From the NCBI RefSeq assembly GCF_007680605.1, contig NZ_VEIO01000001.1, positions 2,299,276 through 2,363,275 of the forward strand: a DNA stretch of 64,000 bases, in the 5' to 3' direction. The DNA is from Paenibacillus xylanexedens. GTDB taxonomy: Bacteria; Bacillota; Bacilli; Paenibacillales; Paenibacillaceae. Under the pieces are notes generated by a model. It saw only the letters and a list, made by a program, of their open reading frames with translations, was not told the origin of the DNA and did not search any database. A program made the position numbers and the translations under genes. The first letter of the stretch is position 1. Each line of letters starts with the position of its first letter. This document shows, one piece after another, positions 16,826 through 25,494 of the stretch.

Positions 16826-18120
16826 TAAGGGTACAGACGATAGAGCATACGAGGGAATGCGATAGTCTCACGAACATGGTCAAGTCCACAGATCCAAGCT
16901 ACCGTGCGCTCCAATCCCAGACCGAAACCGGAGTGAGGCACCGATCCGTATTTGCGCAGATCCAGGTACCACTGGTACGCTTCATCCGAAAGGTTGTGCT
17001 CTTCAAAACGCTGTTGCATCAGTTCTGGATCATCGATACGCTGCGATCCACCAATGATCTCCCCGTACCCTTCCGGCGCAATCATGTCGGCACACAGAAC
17101 AACTTCAGGGCGATTTGGATCTGGTTTCATGTAAAACGCTTTGATTCCAGCCGGGTAGTGCGTAATAAATACAGGGGTATTGTATTTTTCCGCAATCGCT
17201 GTTTCATGTGGTGCACCGAAATCTTCACCCCAAGGAATGTCGAAGCCTTGTCCATTCAAGAACTCAATCGCTTCATCATACGTAATACGCGGGAACGGTG
17301 CTGTGATGCCTTCCAATTTGGAAACGTCACGTCCGATGGACTCCAGCTCAGCACGGCAATTTTTCACCACGGATTGAACGACATGTGCGATGAATTTCTC
17401 TTGTACGCGCAAGCTTTCCTCATGGTCGACAAATGCCATCTCCGGCTCAATCATCCAGAATTCGATCAGGTGACGACGAGTTTTGGATTTCTCTGCACGG
17501 AACGTTGGACCGAAGGAATATACTTTACCGAGTGCCATTGCCGCGGCTTCCATATACAGTTGTCCACTTTGCGTCAGATATGCATCCTCATCAAAATATT
17601 TGATATGGAATAAGTTCGTTGTTCCTTCGGCTGAGGAAGGTGTCAAGATCGGCGGGTCCACCTGCGTGAATCCGTTACCATCAAAAAACTGCTGAACTGC
17701 ACGAATAATCTCTGCCCGAATCACCATTACAGCACGCTGCTTGGTGGAACGAAGCCACAGATGGCGATGGTCCATCAAGAAATCCACACCGTGCTCTTTC
17801 GGTGTAATAGGATAGTTTTCCGTCAAATGAATGATTTGGACGCCAGTTACGGTCATCTCATAGCCGGACGCACTGCGTGGCTCTTCACGGATAATACCTG
17901 TCACATAGACAGAGCTTTCCTGGGTCAGGCTTTTCGCATCATTCCAGATGTCTTCGCTGACTTCACTCTTAACCACTACACCTTGAATATATCCAGTTCC
18001 ATCACGGAGTTGCAAAAACTGAATTTTACCGCTGGAGCGTTTGTTATTAATCCAAGCGCCGATGGTAACTGTCTCACCCACGTGCTCGTTCACATTACGA
18101 ATTACACAATTCGTATCCAT
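16825..18120 (-). CDS. asnS: Asparaginyl-tRNA synthetase
   Basis: A class IIb aminoacyl-tRNA synthetase of 431 residues charging tRNA-Asn. It has the N-terminal OB-fold anticodon-binding domain ([23 protein letters not shown]) and the catalytic core with motif 2 ([21 protein letters not shown]) and motif 3 ([16 protein letters not shown]). Met at 18120 is chosen over the ATG at 18144 because AGGGGAG lies at proper distance and 430 residues is the family length. dnaD overlaps its end. A strong hairpin stands 32 bases upstream, between ackA and asnS. Confidence 0.96.
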   Translation of the reverse strand: MDTNCVIRNVNEHVGETVTIGAWINNKRSSGKIQFLQLRDGTGYIQGVVVKSEVSEDIWNDAKSLTQESSVYVTGIIREEPRSASGYEMTVTGVQIIHLTENYPITPKEHGVDFLMDHRHLWLRSTKQRAVMVIRAEIIRAVQQFFDGNGFTQVDPPILTPSSAEGTTNLFHIKYFDEDAYLTQSGQLYMEAAAMALGKVYSFGPTFRAEKSKTRRHLIEFWMIEPEMAFVDHEESLRVQEKFIAHVVQSVVKNCRAELESIGRDVSKLEGITAPFPRITYDEAIEFLNGQGFDIPWGEDFGAPHETAIAEKYNTPVFITHYPAGIKAFYMKPDPNRPEVVLCADMIAPEGYGEIIGGSQRIDDPELMQQRFEEHNLSDEAYQWYLDLRKYGSVPHSGFGLGLERTVAWICGLDHVRETIAFPRMLYRLYP

Positions 18121-18151
18121 GACCATATCTCCCCTTGATTCCATAAATTTG

Positions 18152-18187
18152 AAAATGCAGCGGACAGGTTCGCACCTGCCCTCTGCA
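18152..18187 (-). terminator. Hairpin between ackA and asnS (terminator or attenuator)
   Basis: On the minus strand GGGCAGGT pairs with ACCTGTCC around GCGA, extended by TGCAG/CTGCA, and is followed by TTTTC. It lies 36 bases after the ackA stop and 32 bases before the asnS start. It reads as a terminator, yet leaves almost no room for an asnS promoter. Confidence 0.6.
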
Positions 18188-18222
18188 CTTCATTGTCATC
18201 CTGTATTTACTTTACAGTTAGA

Positions 18223-19428
18223 TTACTTAGAATTCAATACGATTCGGTGTGTATCTCGTGCAATGACCAATTCTTCGTTCGTAGGTACGACGAGAACGTC
18301 CACTTTTGAATTTTCAGTTGTAATGCGGCGTGGCTCACCCGAACGGATAGCATTGAGCGCTTCATCCAGCTCAACACCAAGGTATGTCAATTGCTCACAT
18401 ACTTTCTGACGAAGAACGACGGAGTTTTCACCCACACCAGCGGTAAATACGATTACGTCTACACCGTTCATCGCCGCAGCATAAGAACCGATGTATTTAC
18501 GCAACCGATATTCATACATTTCAAATGCCAGCGTCGAGTTTGGCTCGCCTTTTTCCATGCCTTCTGTAATTTCACGCATATCACTGCTGATCCCGGAAAT
18601 CGCCAGAAGTCCACTGTGTTTGTTCAACATGGAGCTTACTTCGCTTACGCTAAGTTCTTCCTTGTTCATGACATAAGGCACAATTGCTGGATCGAGGTCA
18701 CCGCTGCGCGTTCCCATCATCAGACCTTCGAGTGGAGTCATACCCATCGATGTATCTACCGATACGCCGCCTTTAACTGCCGTCACACTGCCGCCGTTAC
18801 CTACGTGACAAGTGATGATTTTCAAATCTTCCACCGGACGACCGAGATATTCGGCTGCCGCTTTGCTCACGTAATCATGCGATGTACCGTGTGCGCCGTA
18901 CCGACGTACTTTATATTTTTTGTAAAGTACGCGTGGAATAGCATACAAATAAGCGTGCTCAGGCATGGTTTGGTGGAATGCTGTATCAAATACCATAACC
19001 TGAGGCACACCCGGCATATTTGTTTCAGCCGCACGGATCCCCATCATTGCTGCTGGGTTATGCAGTGGAGCGAGGTCAAACAAACGACGGATTTCCGCTT
19101 TTGCAGCATCATCAACCAGAGAAGATTCTTTAAAAGCTTCACCGCCGTGTACTACACGGTGACCTACAGCCTGAATTTCGCTAACGGAAGCAACCACACC
19201 GTGTTCCTTGTGCGTCAACAAATCAATGACTTTACGAATTGCAGTCGTATGTTCCAGAATCTCACTGACTTCCGTAACTTCCTCACGGCCAGTCGGTTTA
19301 TGTGTCAGAATGGAAGAATCCATCCCGATTCGCTCTACCAGACCTTTTGCAAGTACCGATTCATCTTCCATGTTGTACAATTGATATTTGAGCGAGGAAC
19401 TCCCCGCGTTAATTACGAGTATATTCAC
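18223..19428 (-). CDS. ackA: Acetate kinase
   Basis: Interconverts acetyl phosphate plus ADP and acetate plus ATP. The 401-residue protein carries the two family signatures, LVINAGSSSLKYQL at the N-terminus and the HRVVHGGEAF/MGMTPLEGLMMGTRSGD regions, with GHVGNGGS-like CHVGNGGSVTA. The start is a GTG overlapping the stop of the preceding hydroxybutyryl-CoA dehydrogenase gene by four bases (GTGA). Grouped with that enzyme it suggests acyl-CoA/overflow carbon metabolism; phosphotransacetylase is not in the window. Confidence 0.97.
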   Translation of the reverse strand: MNILVINAGSSSLKYQLYNMEDESVLAKGLVERIGMDSSILTHKPTGREEVTEVSEILEHTTAIRKVIDLLTHKEHGVVASVSEIQAVGHRVVHGGEAFKESSLVDDAAKAEIRRLFDLAPLHNPAAMMGIRAAETNMPGVPQVMVFDTAFHQTMPEHAYLYAIPRVLYKKYKVRRYGAHGTSHDYVSKAAAEYLGRPVEDLKIITCHVGNGGSVTAVKGGVSVDTSMGMTPLEGLMMGTRSGDLDPAIVPYVMNKEELSVSEVSSMLNKHSGLLAISGISSDMREITEGMEKGEPNSTLAFEMYEYRLRKYIGSYAAAMNGVDVIVFTAGVGENSVVLRQKVCEQLTYLGVELDEALNAIRSGEPRRITTENSKVDVLVVPTNEELVIARDTHRIVLNSK

Positions 19429-20297
19429 AGACGGTCACCATCCTTGTCGTACTTGAAGAATCCTTCTCCTGTTTTCACGCCCAGATGACCTGCGCGCACC
19501 ATTTTTTTCAGGACAATCGAAGGACGATATTTCAGTTCTCCGAATTCACGGAACATTCTTTCGAGAGCTGCTTCAACGGAATCCAGTCCGAAGCGGTCAG
19601 CCATTTCAAGCGGTCCATGTTGGAAATTATAACCGATACGCATTGCATCATCGATGTCCTCAGCAGAAGCTACGCCCTCTTGCAGGACATGAAGCGCTTC
19701 GTTGATCAGCAAGCAGATCAGACGGGAGGTTACAAATCCAGGGGATTCATAGATCATAACGCCTTTTTTGTCTACAACTTCTTCAACAAAGCGGCGAGTT
19801 TCTTCAAACGTAGTATCGGATGTTTTCAGACCACGAATAATCTCAACAAGATCAACCCGGGAAACCGGGTGAATAAAGTGCATACCAATAACACGCTCCG
19901 GGTACTTGGTCGAGCTTGCAAGCTCGGTCAAACTCAGCGTGGACGTGTTACTTGCCAAAATAACATTGCTCGGACATACCTGATCCAATTGATTAAAGAC
20001 TGCTTTTTTAGCTTCCAGGTCTTCCGAGATTGTTTCAATAACCATATCGCAAGAGCCCAGTTCTGCCAAATGTCCCACTTTCGTAATTCGGGAGAGGATC
20101 AATTTCTTCTCCGCTTTGGTAATCGCCCATTTTTCAAGCTGTTTATCCAAATTTGTTTCAATCATGTCATATGCATGATCCAGCTTCTGAGTGGTGTGTT
20201 CCACCAAAAGCACATCAAGTCCTTTGGCTGCGAGCATCTGGGAAATTCCTTGCCCCATCGTACCGCCGCCGACAACTCCTATTTTTTTGAAAAACAT
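19425..20297 (-). CDS. 3-hydroxybutyryl-CoA dehydrogenase
   Basis: A 290-residue NAD(P)-dependent short-chain 3-hydroxyacyl-CoA dehydrogenase. It has the N-terminal Rossmann motif IGVVGGGTMGQGISQMLA, catalytic residues around FIHPVSRVDLVEIIRG, and the C-terminal helical domain signature YESPGFVTSRLICLLINEA. It would interconvert acetoacetyl-CoA and 3-hydroxybutyryl-CoA. The stand-alone form is like MmgB/Hbd rather than a multifunctional fatty-oxidation protein. It is coupled to ackA by a four-base overlap. In B. subtilis this part of the asnS neighbourhood holds aspB, so the pair is a local difference. Confidence 0.92.
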   Translation of the reverse strand: MFFKKIGVVGGGTMGQGISQMLAAKGLDVLLVEHTTQKLDHAYDMIETNLDKQLEKWAITKAEKKLILSRITKVGHLAELGSCDMVIETISEDLEAKKAVFNQLDQVCPSNVILASNTSTLSLTELASSTKYPERVIGMHFIHPVSRVDLVEIIRGLKTSDTTFEETRRFVEEVVDKKGVMIYESPGFVTSRLICLLINEALHVLQEGVASAEDIDDAMRIGYNFQHGPLEMADRFGLDSVEAALERMFREFGELKYRPSIVLKKMVRAGHLGVKTGEGFFKYDKDGDRL

Positions 20298-20404
20298 GGT
20301 TCTACTCCATCCTTTCGGTTCTCTATTTCTCTATTGTACCCTGTTCGCCGAAAATTACAAATTTCGACCCAACAACTAATAATATCTTAGCACGACTGAA
20401 ATGT

Positions 20405-20440
20405 AAAAAAAAATAACCAGCATAAAGAAATTATGCTGGT
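20405..20440 (-). terminator. Terminator of the FtsH-like operon
   Basis: ACCAGCATAA (20416-20425) pairs with TTATGCTGGT (20431-20440), followed on the minus strand by a long T run. The stem includes the stop codon of the FtsH-like gene. Confidence 0.88.
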
Positions 20441-21933
20441 AAACGTGCACTGTCACGAAATTGACAACGAAATTGTTCCCCTGACAAAACTTCCTCCCGC
20501 ATCAAAATGTCGAGGGAATTGTCGAAAATTGACCGTTGTTCTTCAAGCCGGCGTTTCGTATGATCCATGAGTTCCTGAAGGATGACTTTATTTTCTCTCA
20601 TCAACTCTTCGGTAGTGACCATATCCATATTAACAATCCCGAGTGACGTTAAACCGGAAGCCATCATCGTCTGTACGACATTCGTCGCCTGTTCAAAGTC
20701 ATTGCGTGAACCTGTGGAACGGCCGCCATAGTACATCTCCTCGGCTGCAGCACCGCCCAGCGCAATCATGATCTGCTCTTCCAGAAAACGTTTCGTATAC
20801 AGAAACTGCTCCTGCTGCGGATTATGACGCACATACCCAAGAGCCTGTCCGCGTGGACTAAGGGCTACCTGGCTTACACTCCCAGGACGCACAAGTTCAG
20901 CCATAATGGCATGTCCCAATTCATGAATGGCTACTCTTTTCTTTTCCTCGACGCTCGACTCACGATCGGTTTTCTCACCCATCATCACCTTGTCAATCGC
21001 AAGAGACAGATGACGCTGTTCGATGTTGAGCAGCCCTTCACGCATCGCATAAATCGCTGCTTCATTCATGACACTTTCCAGCTGTGCACCTGAGAAGCCG
21101 TATGACTCTTCCGCCGTTTTTTCCAAATTCACGTCCTGTGTGAGCGGTTTGTTCACCGCGTGTAGCTCCAGAATGTGTTTTCTACCTTTTTTATCTGGTA
21201 AATCCACCTGAATGTGACGGTCAAAGCGCCCTGGACGTGTCAGTGCACTATCAAGCATCTCTTTGCGGTTGGTAGCAGCAATCAGCAATATCCTAGGCGT
21301 ATCGGAAGTATAGATACCATCCATCTCCGTCAGCAACTGATTTAAAGTCTGATCATACTCACGCTGCTGTCCTCCTTCACGTTTACCGCCGATCACATCA
21401 ATCTCATCAATGAAAATGATAGCATTTTCCTTGTTTTCCTTCGCGGCCCGTGTTCTGGCATCCTTAAACAAATCCCGGATTCTGCTGGCACCTACACCTA
21501 CATACATTTCGACAAATTCACTGCCTGATGCAGCTACAAAAACCGAATCGGTATAGTGCGCCGCCGCTTTAGCCATCAACGTTTTCCCTGTTCCCGGAGG
21601 GCCCGTCAGCAGAATACCTTTCATTGGCCTTATCCCGAACTTCTGTATTTCTTCATGGCGAATCAGAAAGTCAAGCGCTTCTCTTAATTCCTGCTTGGCA
21701 CTATCCTGACCTCCAATTTCTTCAAACGTCAGTTTTGAAGGTCCTTTTTTCTTCCGTTTACGCTCTTGTCCGGCACCTACCGTGATCCCGCCGCGCATCT
21801 GCATCATGAATAACAACCCACCAACCAGCAATGCTGCGATCAGAATCGGAACAATATTCACACCGATAAAAGCAAGAAAAATGATAACAACGGGGACAAA
21901 TCCTATGGCTGCTTCTTTTGTCCATTTAGGCAT
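20431..21933 (-). CDS. FtsH-like AAA+ membrane protease lacking the extracytoplasmic domain
   Basis: A 500-residue AAA+ protein with an M41 metalloprotease domain. Two closely spaced membrane helices (about 8-24 and 27-45) replace the FtsH layout, in which some 70 residues lie outside between the helices. The ATPase part has Walker A GPPGTGKT (111-118), Walker B IIFIDE, pore loop MYVGVG and second-region-of-homology RPGRFDRHI. The protease part has HELGH (337-341) and the third zinc ligand in SRNDFEQATN, so it looks active. It overlaps the upstream membrane-anchored protein gene by 8 bases. It is not the housekeeping FtsH, which normally follows hprT; role unknown. Confidence 0.9.
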   Translation of the reverse strand: MPKWTKEAAIGFVPVVIIFLAFIGVNIVPILIAALLVGGLLFMMQMRGGITVGAGQERKRKKKGPSKLTFEEIGGQDSAKQELREALDFLIRHEEIQKFGIRPMKGILLTGPPGTGKTLMAKAAAHYTDSVFVAASGSEFVEMYVGVGASRIRDLFKDARTRAAKENKENAIIFIDEIDVIGGKREGGQQREYDQTLNQLLTEMDGIYTSDTPRILLIAATNRKEMLDSALTRPGRFDRHIQVDLPDKKGRKHILELHAVNKPLTQDVNLEKTAEESYGFSGAQLESVMNEAAIYAMREGLLNIEQRHLSLAIDKVMMGEKTDRESSVEEKKRVAIHELGHAIMAELVRPGSVSQVALSPRGQALGYVRHNPQQEQFLYTKRFLEEQIMIALGGAAAEEMYYGGRSTGSRNDFEQATNVVQTMMASGLTSLGIVNMDMVTTEELMRENKVILQELMDHTKRRLEEQRSIFDNSLDILMREEVLSGEQFRCQFRDSARLPA

Positions 21934-22453
21934 TAGGCCACACTCCTATCTGACCGGGTACACGCGGCAGTATAATGAACTTGCTGGCTTCTCCGTCTCT
22001 CAGACTCACATAAACATTGTTGTCATCCATCGCCGTATTGACTTGAATTCCTCCTGTAGCCATCTTGGACAACGTCGGAGTAATCTCGGCGTATTGTTTG
22101 TTCTCCATCGCCTGAGCTACGGTAAACATGGCATCTCCCCACCAGTTTTCAAGCGCCTCATTGGAGTGGTCTACGACATCCAGTTTGAGGGCTCGGGAGC
22201 CGATCAGGTTCTGTCCTTCTCTATGAATATATTGCACCAGTCTACCTAAATCTACATTCGGCTTTAAATCAAGTTTCATTTGTACATCATTGCGGTTAAT
22301 AGTTAACTGAACGCTATTAACCCCTTCGTACTGAGTAACCATCTTTTCAATCGGACTCTGTACGGCTACTTGACGGTATATGAACCAACCTCCAAACAAC
22401 AGGACGGCAGAAACTACGGCGGTTAGAACAATAGGCAATACTTTCAGCTTCAA
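21926..22453 (-). CDS. Membrane-anchored extracytoplasmic protein paired with the FtsH-like protease
   Basis: A protein of about 175 residues of no recognised family. A TTG start at 22453 is chosen because GGAGGGG lies eight bases before it; a longer reading from 22471 would overlap that ribosome binding site. The N-terminus is a signal anchor (VLPIVLTAVVSAVLLFGGWF) followed by an extracytoplasmic domain of about 140 residues with no cysteines. Its stop overlaps the start of the FtsH-like gene by 8 bases, indicating coupled translation. Since that protease lacks an outer domain, this protein may supply the sensing or substrate-recruiting part. That is an inference from arrangement only. Confidence 0.8.
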   Translation of the reverse strand: MKLKVLPIVLTAVVSAVLLFGGWFIYRQVAVQSPIEKMVTQYEGVNSVQLTINRNDVQMKLDLKPNVDLGRLVQYIHREGQNLIGSRALKLDVVDHSNEALENWWGDAMFTVAQAMENKQYAEITPTLSKMATGGIQVNTAMDDNNVYVSLRDGEASKFIILPRVPGQIGVWPNA

Positions 22454-22782
22454 ATGAATTACCCCTCCCAAAATGAGCCCGTCCTTAATCTACAGGCTTG
22501 TATATTTAGCTGTACATGATGGTCTGCAACGTTTATTGCAGATTTATTTGCGTTGTTTGTTAACTTCAGTACATATCTGAGTATATCACATCGTATATAC
22601 AATTTCGAAGGCGAAAATATGAATAAATTAATAATTTTAACTATTTCACTGATGTTCAATGGTTGCAACGCGAAAAAACCGGTTCAGTCGGTATCCCGTC
22701 TGCCGGTTTTTTGCTCGTTTTTATGTGAGACTATGTTGAGTTGACCGTTCTATTGATCTTAACGGAGGAAAGAAAGACGAAG
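22454..22782. other. Intergenic region between the FtsH-like operon and ypmB
   Basis: About 330 bases holding the bidirectional hairpin at 22673-22712 and A+T-rich sequence likely to contain the promoter of the FtsH-like operon (TATACT about 120 bases upstream of its first gene, with a weak -35). No gene is supported. Confidence 0.5.
22673..22712. terminator. Bidirectional terminator after ypmB
   Basis: AAAAAACCGG (22673-22682) pairs perfectly with CCGGTTTTTT (22703-22712), giving a T run on both strands. On the minus strand it ends ypmB transcription. Confidence 0.85.
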
Positions 22783-23313
22783 TCAGCTGTTCGGTAACGT
22801 ATATACCAGATCTACTTGCTCTCCGTTGCTAAATCGGTAAAAGCGATAATAGTTATGCATATCATCGTTATAATACACTTGCCATACATAGATATTGTTC
22901 ACAACGCCTGGCATGATTCGTTTGATCTCACCGCCTGGAACGTCTGAGCTGAAACGGTTGCGAATCTGCGTTTCGGACATCCAGTTCTGCAATAGCTCAC
23001 TGTGCACACCTGCCGCGCCTTGAACAGGCTGATTGTTATTATCAAACTTAACCCAGACCATAATGTCCTGATTATCTTTGTTTTTAGCTGTCATCGTCCA
23101 GTAAATGTTGTCAGAGCCATTCTTCTCGCCCCAGACGTACTTTCGAAGCTCATCAGGCGATGTAATCCCCAACTGGTCTTGTGCGGCTTGTACAGCCAAT
23201 GCTTCTTCTTTACGCTGATCTTGTGTTACATAGACGTAATATTGCTGAAGTCCAATCAAAATCAGAACGAGAATGAGCAAAGATATCCATATCCACTTCT
23301 TTTTTTTCTTCAA
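22783..23313 (-). CDS. ypmB: YpmB-like membrane protein
   Basis: A 176-residue protein with a very basic start (MKKKKK), one membrane helix (WIWISLLILVLILIGL) and an extracytoplasmic PepSY/DUF5590-like domain. Similarity to B. subtilis YpmB is supported by place as well: in Bacillus ypmB lies in the dinG-ypmB-aspB-asnS-dnaD run, and dinG, asnS and dnaD are all nearby here. Biochemical function is unknown. Confidence 0.8.
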   Translation of the reverse strand: MKKKKKWIWISLLILVLILIGLQQYYVYVTQDQRKEEALAVQAAQDQLGITSPDELRKYVWGEKNGSDNIYWTMTAKNKDNQDIMVWVKFDNNNQPVQGAAGVHSELLQNWMSETQIRNRFSSDVPGGEIKRIMPGVVNNIYVWQVYYNDDMHNYYRFYRFSNGEQVDLVYTLPNS

Positions 23314-23333
23314 GAGTTGAACTTCCTTTCCTC

Positions 23334-24641
23334 TTAACGCGCAAGCAATTGATCAAAAGCCAACTGGGATTCACGCAAAATGCGCTCTTCATCCAGTGTT
23401 AAACATTCACCATGTTTTACGACTTGTTTGCCATCTACCCATACATGCTCCACATCTTTCGCCGAAGCCGAGTAGATTGCATGGGAAATCAAATCCGTGT
23501 GTGGATAGAAATGAGCCTGTTCAATGTTGAGCGCAATAAAATCAGCCTTTTTACCAACTTGCAAAGCTCCGGTATCGTTCAGGAAGATGGACTTCGCACC
23601 GTAAGCTGTTCCAAGAAGCAACGCTTCCCCGGCAGGTACGGCGGTAGGATCACCGGATACTCCTTTATGAATTAAAGCTGCAAGTCTCATTTCCTCAAAC
23701 ATATCCAGATTATTGTTGCTTGCCGGTCCGTCTGTTCCCAGGGATACAGTAACTCCTGCTTTCAACAAAGCAGGAACACGGGCTACACCCGATGCAAGCT
23801 TCAAGTTACTACCCGGATTATGGGATACAGCGACATCATGACGTGCCAAAATCTCAATTTCTTCATCGTTGAGATGCACAGCATGCGCTACGAGCGAAGG
23901 ACGTGAGAAAAAGCCATGCTTCTCCAGATGTGCCACTGGACGCAAGCCATAATCTGATACATTCTGCTCCACTTCACGAAGCGTCTCCGACATGTGAGTA
24001 TGGAGAGGCAGGTTTAAATCATGCGCAACCTGAACAAGCTTCTCTATGTATTCTGGAGGGCATGTGTAAGGCGCGTGCGGAGAGATTACGGTTGTGATGC
24101 GTCCATTCGCCTGTCCATTCCATTCACGAGCAAATGCTGCGGACTCTTCGAGCTTTCTCATCTGCTCTTCTTCCGAACACAGTCCAATGACACCGCGAGC
24201 CAGCGCAGCTCTTGCCCCTGACTGTTCAACCACTTTTGCCACCTGATCCATATGGTCATACATGTCCAGGAAAGCCGTGGTTCCGCCTTTTAACATCTCA
24301 AGCACCGAAAGGGATGCTCCCCAATACACGTCCTCAGAAGTCATTTTGGCTTCCATGGGCCACATTTTTTCTTGTAACCACACTTGCAGTGCCAGGTCAT
24401 CACCATGACCTCGTAGCAAGGACATTGCTGCATGACCATGCGTATTGATCAGACCCGGCAGGAAGAGCATTCCTTTTCCATCCACTTTAGGCAGGTTCTC
24501 GTCACCATCCGGCAGCGTCTCACCAATATGCACAATCTTGTCATTTTCAACAACCATATACCCTTGAACCACAGTCCAATTGGCCCCTTCGTTTACTGCA
24601 AATCTGCCATTGTGGATTACCCATTTATTCGTTGTTGTCAT
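23334..24641 (-). CDS. mtaD: 5-methylthioadenosine/S-adenosylhomocysteine deaminase (amidohydrolase)
   Basis: A zinc-dependent amidohydrolase-superfamily enzyme of about 435 residues, probably deaminating MTA and/or SAH to the inosyl forms. The signature is clear: metal-binding HGH in LINTHGHAAMSLLRG, the KMWPMEAKM segment of this subfamily, HTHMSET, VSHNPGSNLKLASG and LGTDGPASNNNLDMFEE. The start at 24641 (MTTTNKW) lies inside the 3' end of rex, after GGAAGG; an ATG three codons earlier is too close to the site. The link with mtnE, mtnW, mtnX and mtnB in this window points to methylthioadenosine handling. Other aryl/nucleoside deaminase activity is possible. Confidence 0.85.
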   Translation of the reverse strand: MTTTNKWVIHNGRFAVNEGANWTVVQGYMVVENDKIVHIGETLPDGDENLPKVDGKGMLFLPGLINTHGHAAMSLLRGHGDDLALQVWLQEKMWPMEAKMTSEDVYWGASLSVLEMLKGGTTAFLDMYDHMDQVAKVVEQSGARAALARGVIGLCSEEEQMRKLEESAAFAREWNGQANGRITTVISPHAPYTCPPEYIEKLVQVAHDLNLPLHTHMSETLREVEQNVSDYGLRPVAHLEKHGFFSRPSLVAHAVHLNDEEIEILARHDVAVSHNPGSNLKLASGVARVPALLKAGVTVSLGTDGPASNNNLDMFEEMRLAALIHKGVSGDPTAVPAGEALLLGTAYGAKSIFLNDTGALQVGKKADFIALNIEQAHFYPHTDLISHAIYSASAKDVEHVWVDGKQVVKHGECLTLDEERILRESQLAFDQLLAR

Positions 24642-25281
24642 CAAGCTCATCTTCCTTCCCGTTCTCCAAATAATAAGCCAAACTGAGCAAATCCGTTGTA
24701 AAGTCAGCATGATGAATCCGCACATGTGAAGGCGTTTTTAGAATCGTCGGCGCAAAATTCAGAATCGCCTCGATGCCCGATTCAATCAGTTGGTCGGCAA
24801 CATTCTGAGCTTCGGTGTCCGGCACCGTGATGATACCAATACGGATATTTTCTTTCTGAACCGCTTCCGTAAGTTCTTCCATCGGTTGTACGGTCAGGCT
24901 ATTAATTTTACTGCCAATCTTGGGCCCATAGGCATCAAAAATAGCGACAATTTTCATATTATCCTTCAAATAAGCGTTATAATTCGATAAAGCATGTCCG
25001 AGATTACCGGCTCCCACCAGAGCCACATTAATTTGCTGATCAATTTTCAAAATGTGACGAATCTTCTCGATCAGGTAAGACACATCATACCCGATTCCTT
25101 TACGACCAAAATCACCGAAATAAGCTAAATCTTTACGGATTTGAGCCGGATTCAGATCCAGTCGCTGTCCCAGCTCCTGCGAGGAAACCGTTGTCACCTC
25201 ACGCTGAACCAACTCGTTTAAATAACGCAAATATACAGGCAGACGCCGTACTACCGCTTCTGATATTTTATCCGATTTCAT
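24625..25281 (-). CDS. rex: Redox-sensing transcriptional repressor Rex
   Basis: A 218-residue repressor with an N-terminal winged helix (AVVRRLPVYLRYLNELVQRE, SSQELGQRLDLNPAQIRKDLAYFG) and a Rossmann domain (VALVGAGNLGHAL) that binds NADH or NAD+. When NADH is high it leaves DNA and lets fermentation and anaerobic-respiration genes be expressed. The two preceding metabolic genes, ackA and 3-hydroxybutyryl-CoA dehydrogenase, are plausible members of its regulon, but no site was matched there. mtaD overlaps its end by 17 bases. Confidence 0.96.
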   Translation of the reverse strand: MKSDKISEAVVRRLPVYLRYLNELVQREVTTVSSQELGQRLDLNPAQIRKDLAYFGDFGRKGIGYDVSYLIEKIRHILKIDQQINVALVGAGNLGHALSNYNAYLKDNMKIVAIFDAYGPKIGSKINSLTVQPMEELTEAVQKENIRIGIITVPDTEAQNVADQLIESGIEAILNFAPTILKTPSHVRIHHADFTTDLLSLAYYLENGKEDELDDNNE

Positions 25282-25332
25282 TCTTGCTCCCCCTTACCAT
25301 CGCCACGATTAAATAAATATTGAAAAGATGAG

Positions 25333-25380
25333 CATTCTGTATACATGCAATATCCATGCATGATGTCCTCATACAGAATG
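25333..25380 (-). terminator. Long hairpin after dinG, probable terminator
   Basis: CATTCTGTAT (25333-25342) pairs with ATACAGAATG (25371-25380), with a further inner CATGCA/TGCATG pairing. On the minus strand it is followed by a short T-rich stretch. It separates dinG (and the small ORF after it) from rex. Confidence 0.6.
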
Positions 25381-25389
25381 CCCGAATTA

Positions 25390-25494
25390 TTAGGAATATA
25401 AGTTCAGTGAATCGCTGCCCTGTTCGAACTTTGTGAAGTCTTCTTCAAAGTTTAACGCCATGGTGAAGTTCATTGCAATGTTATAGCTGTACAT
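25390..25494 (-). CDS. Possible 34-residue ORF overlapping the end of dinG
   Basis: An ATG at 25494 inside the last codons of dinG opens a frame of 34 codons ending TAA. The peptide begins MYSYNIAMNF and is acidic in the middle (NFEEDFTKFE). Two inner ATGs (25473, 25461) exist. Overlap with the dinG stop would allow coupled translation, and a terminator-like hairpin follows right after it. No ribosome binding site is convincing, and no family is recognised. Confidence 0.3.
   Translation of the reverse strand: MYSYNIAMNFTMALNFEEDFTKFEQGSDSLNLYS

Noticed and set aside
16876..17613. 245-codon plus-strand frame
   Set aside because: Antisense to asnS; composition atypical and no start signal.
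18391..19488. 365-codon plus-strand frame
   Set aside because: It lies entirely antisense to ackA and the end of the hydroxybutyryl-CoA dehydrogenase gene, is Cys/His/Phe-rich as expected of a reverse-frame shadow, and has no ribosome binding site.
19485..20390. 301-codon plus-strand frame
   Set aside because: Antisense shadow of the 3-hydroxybutyryl-CoA dehydrogenase gene, whose Rossmann and C-terminal motifs are clear.
22619..22744. Short lipoprotein-like frame (MNKLIILTISLMFNGC)
   Set aside because: The hydrophobic start with a Cys looked like a lipobox, but its second half is the bidirectional terminator after ypmB and the ribosome binding site is poor.
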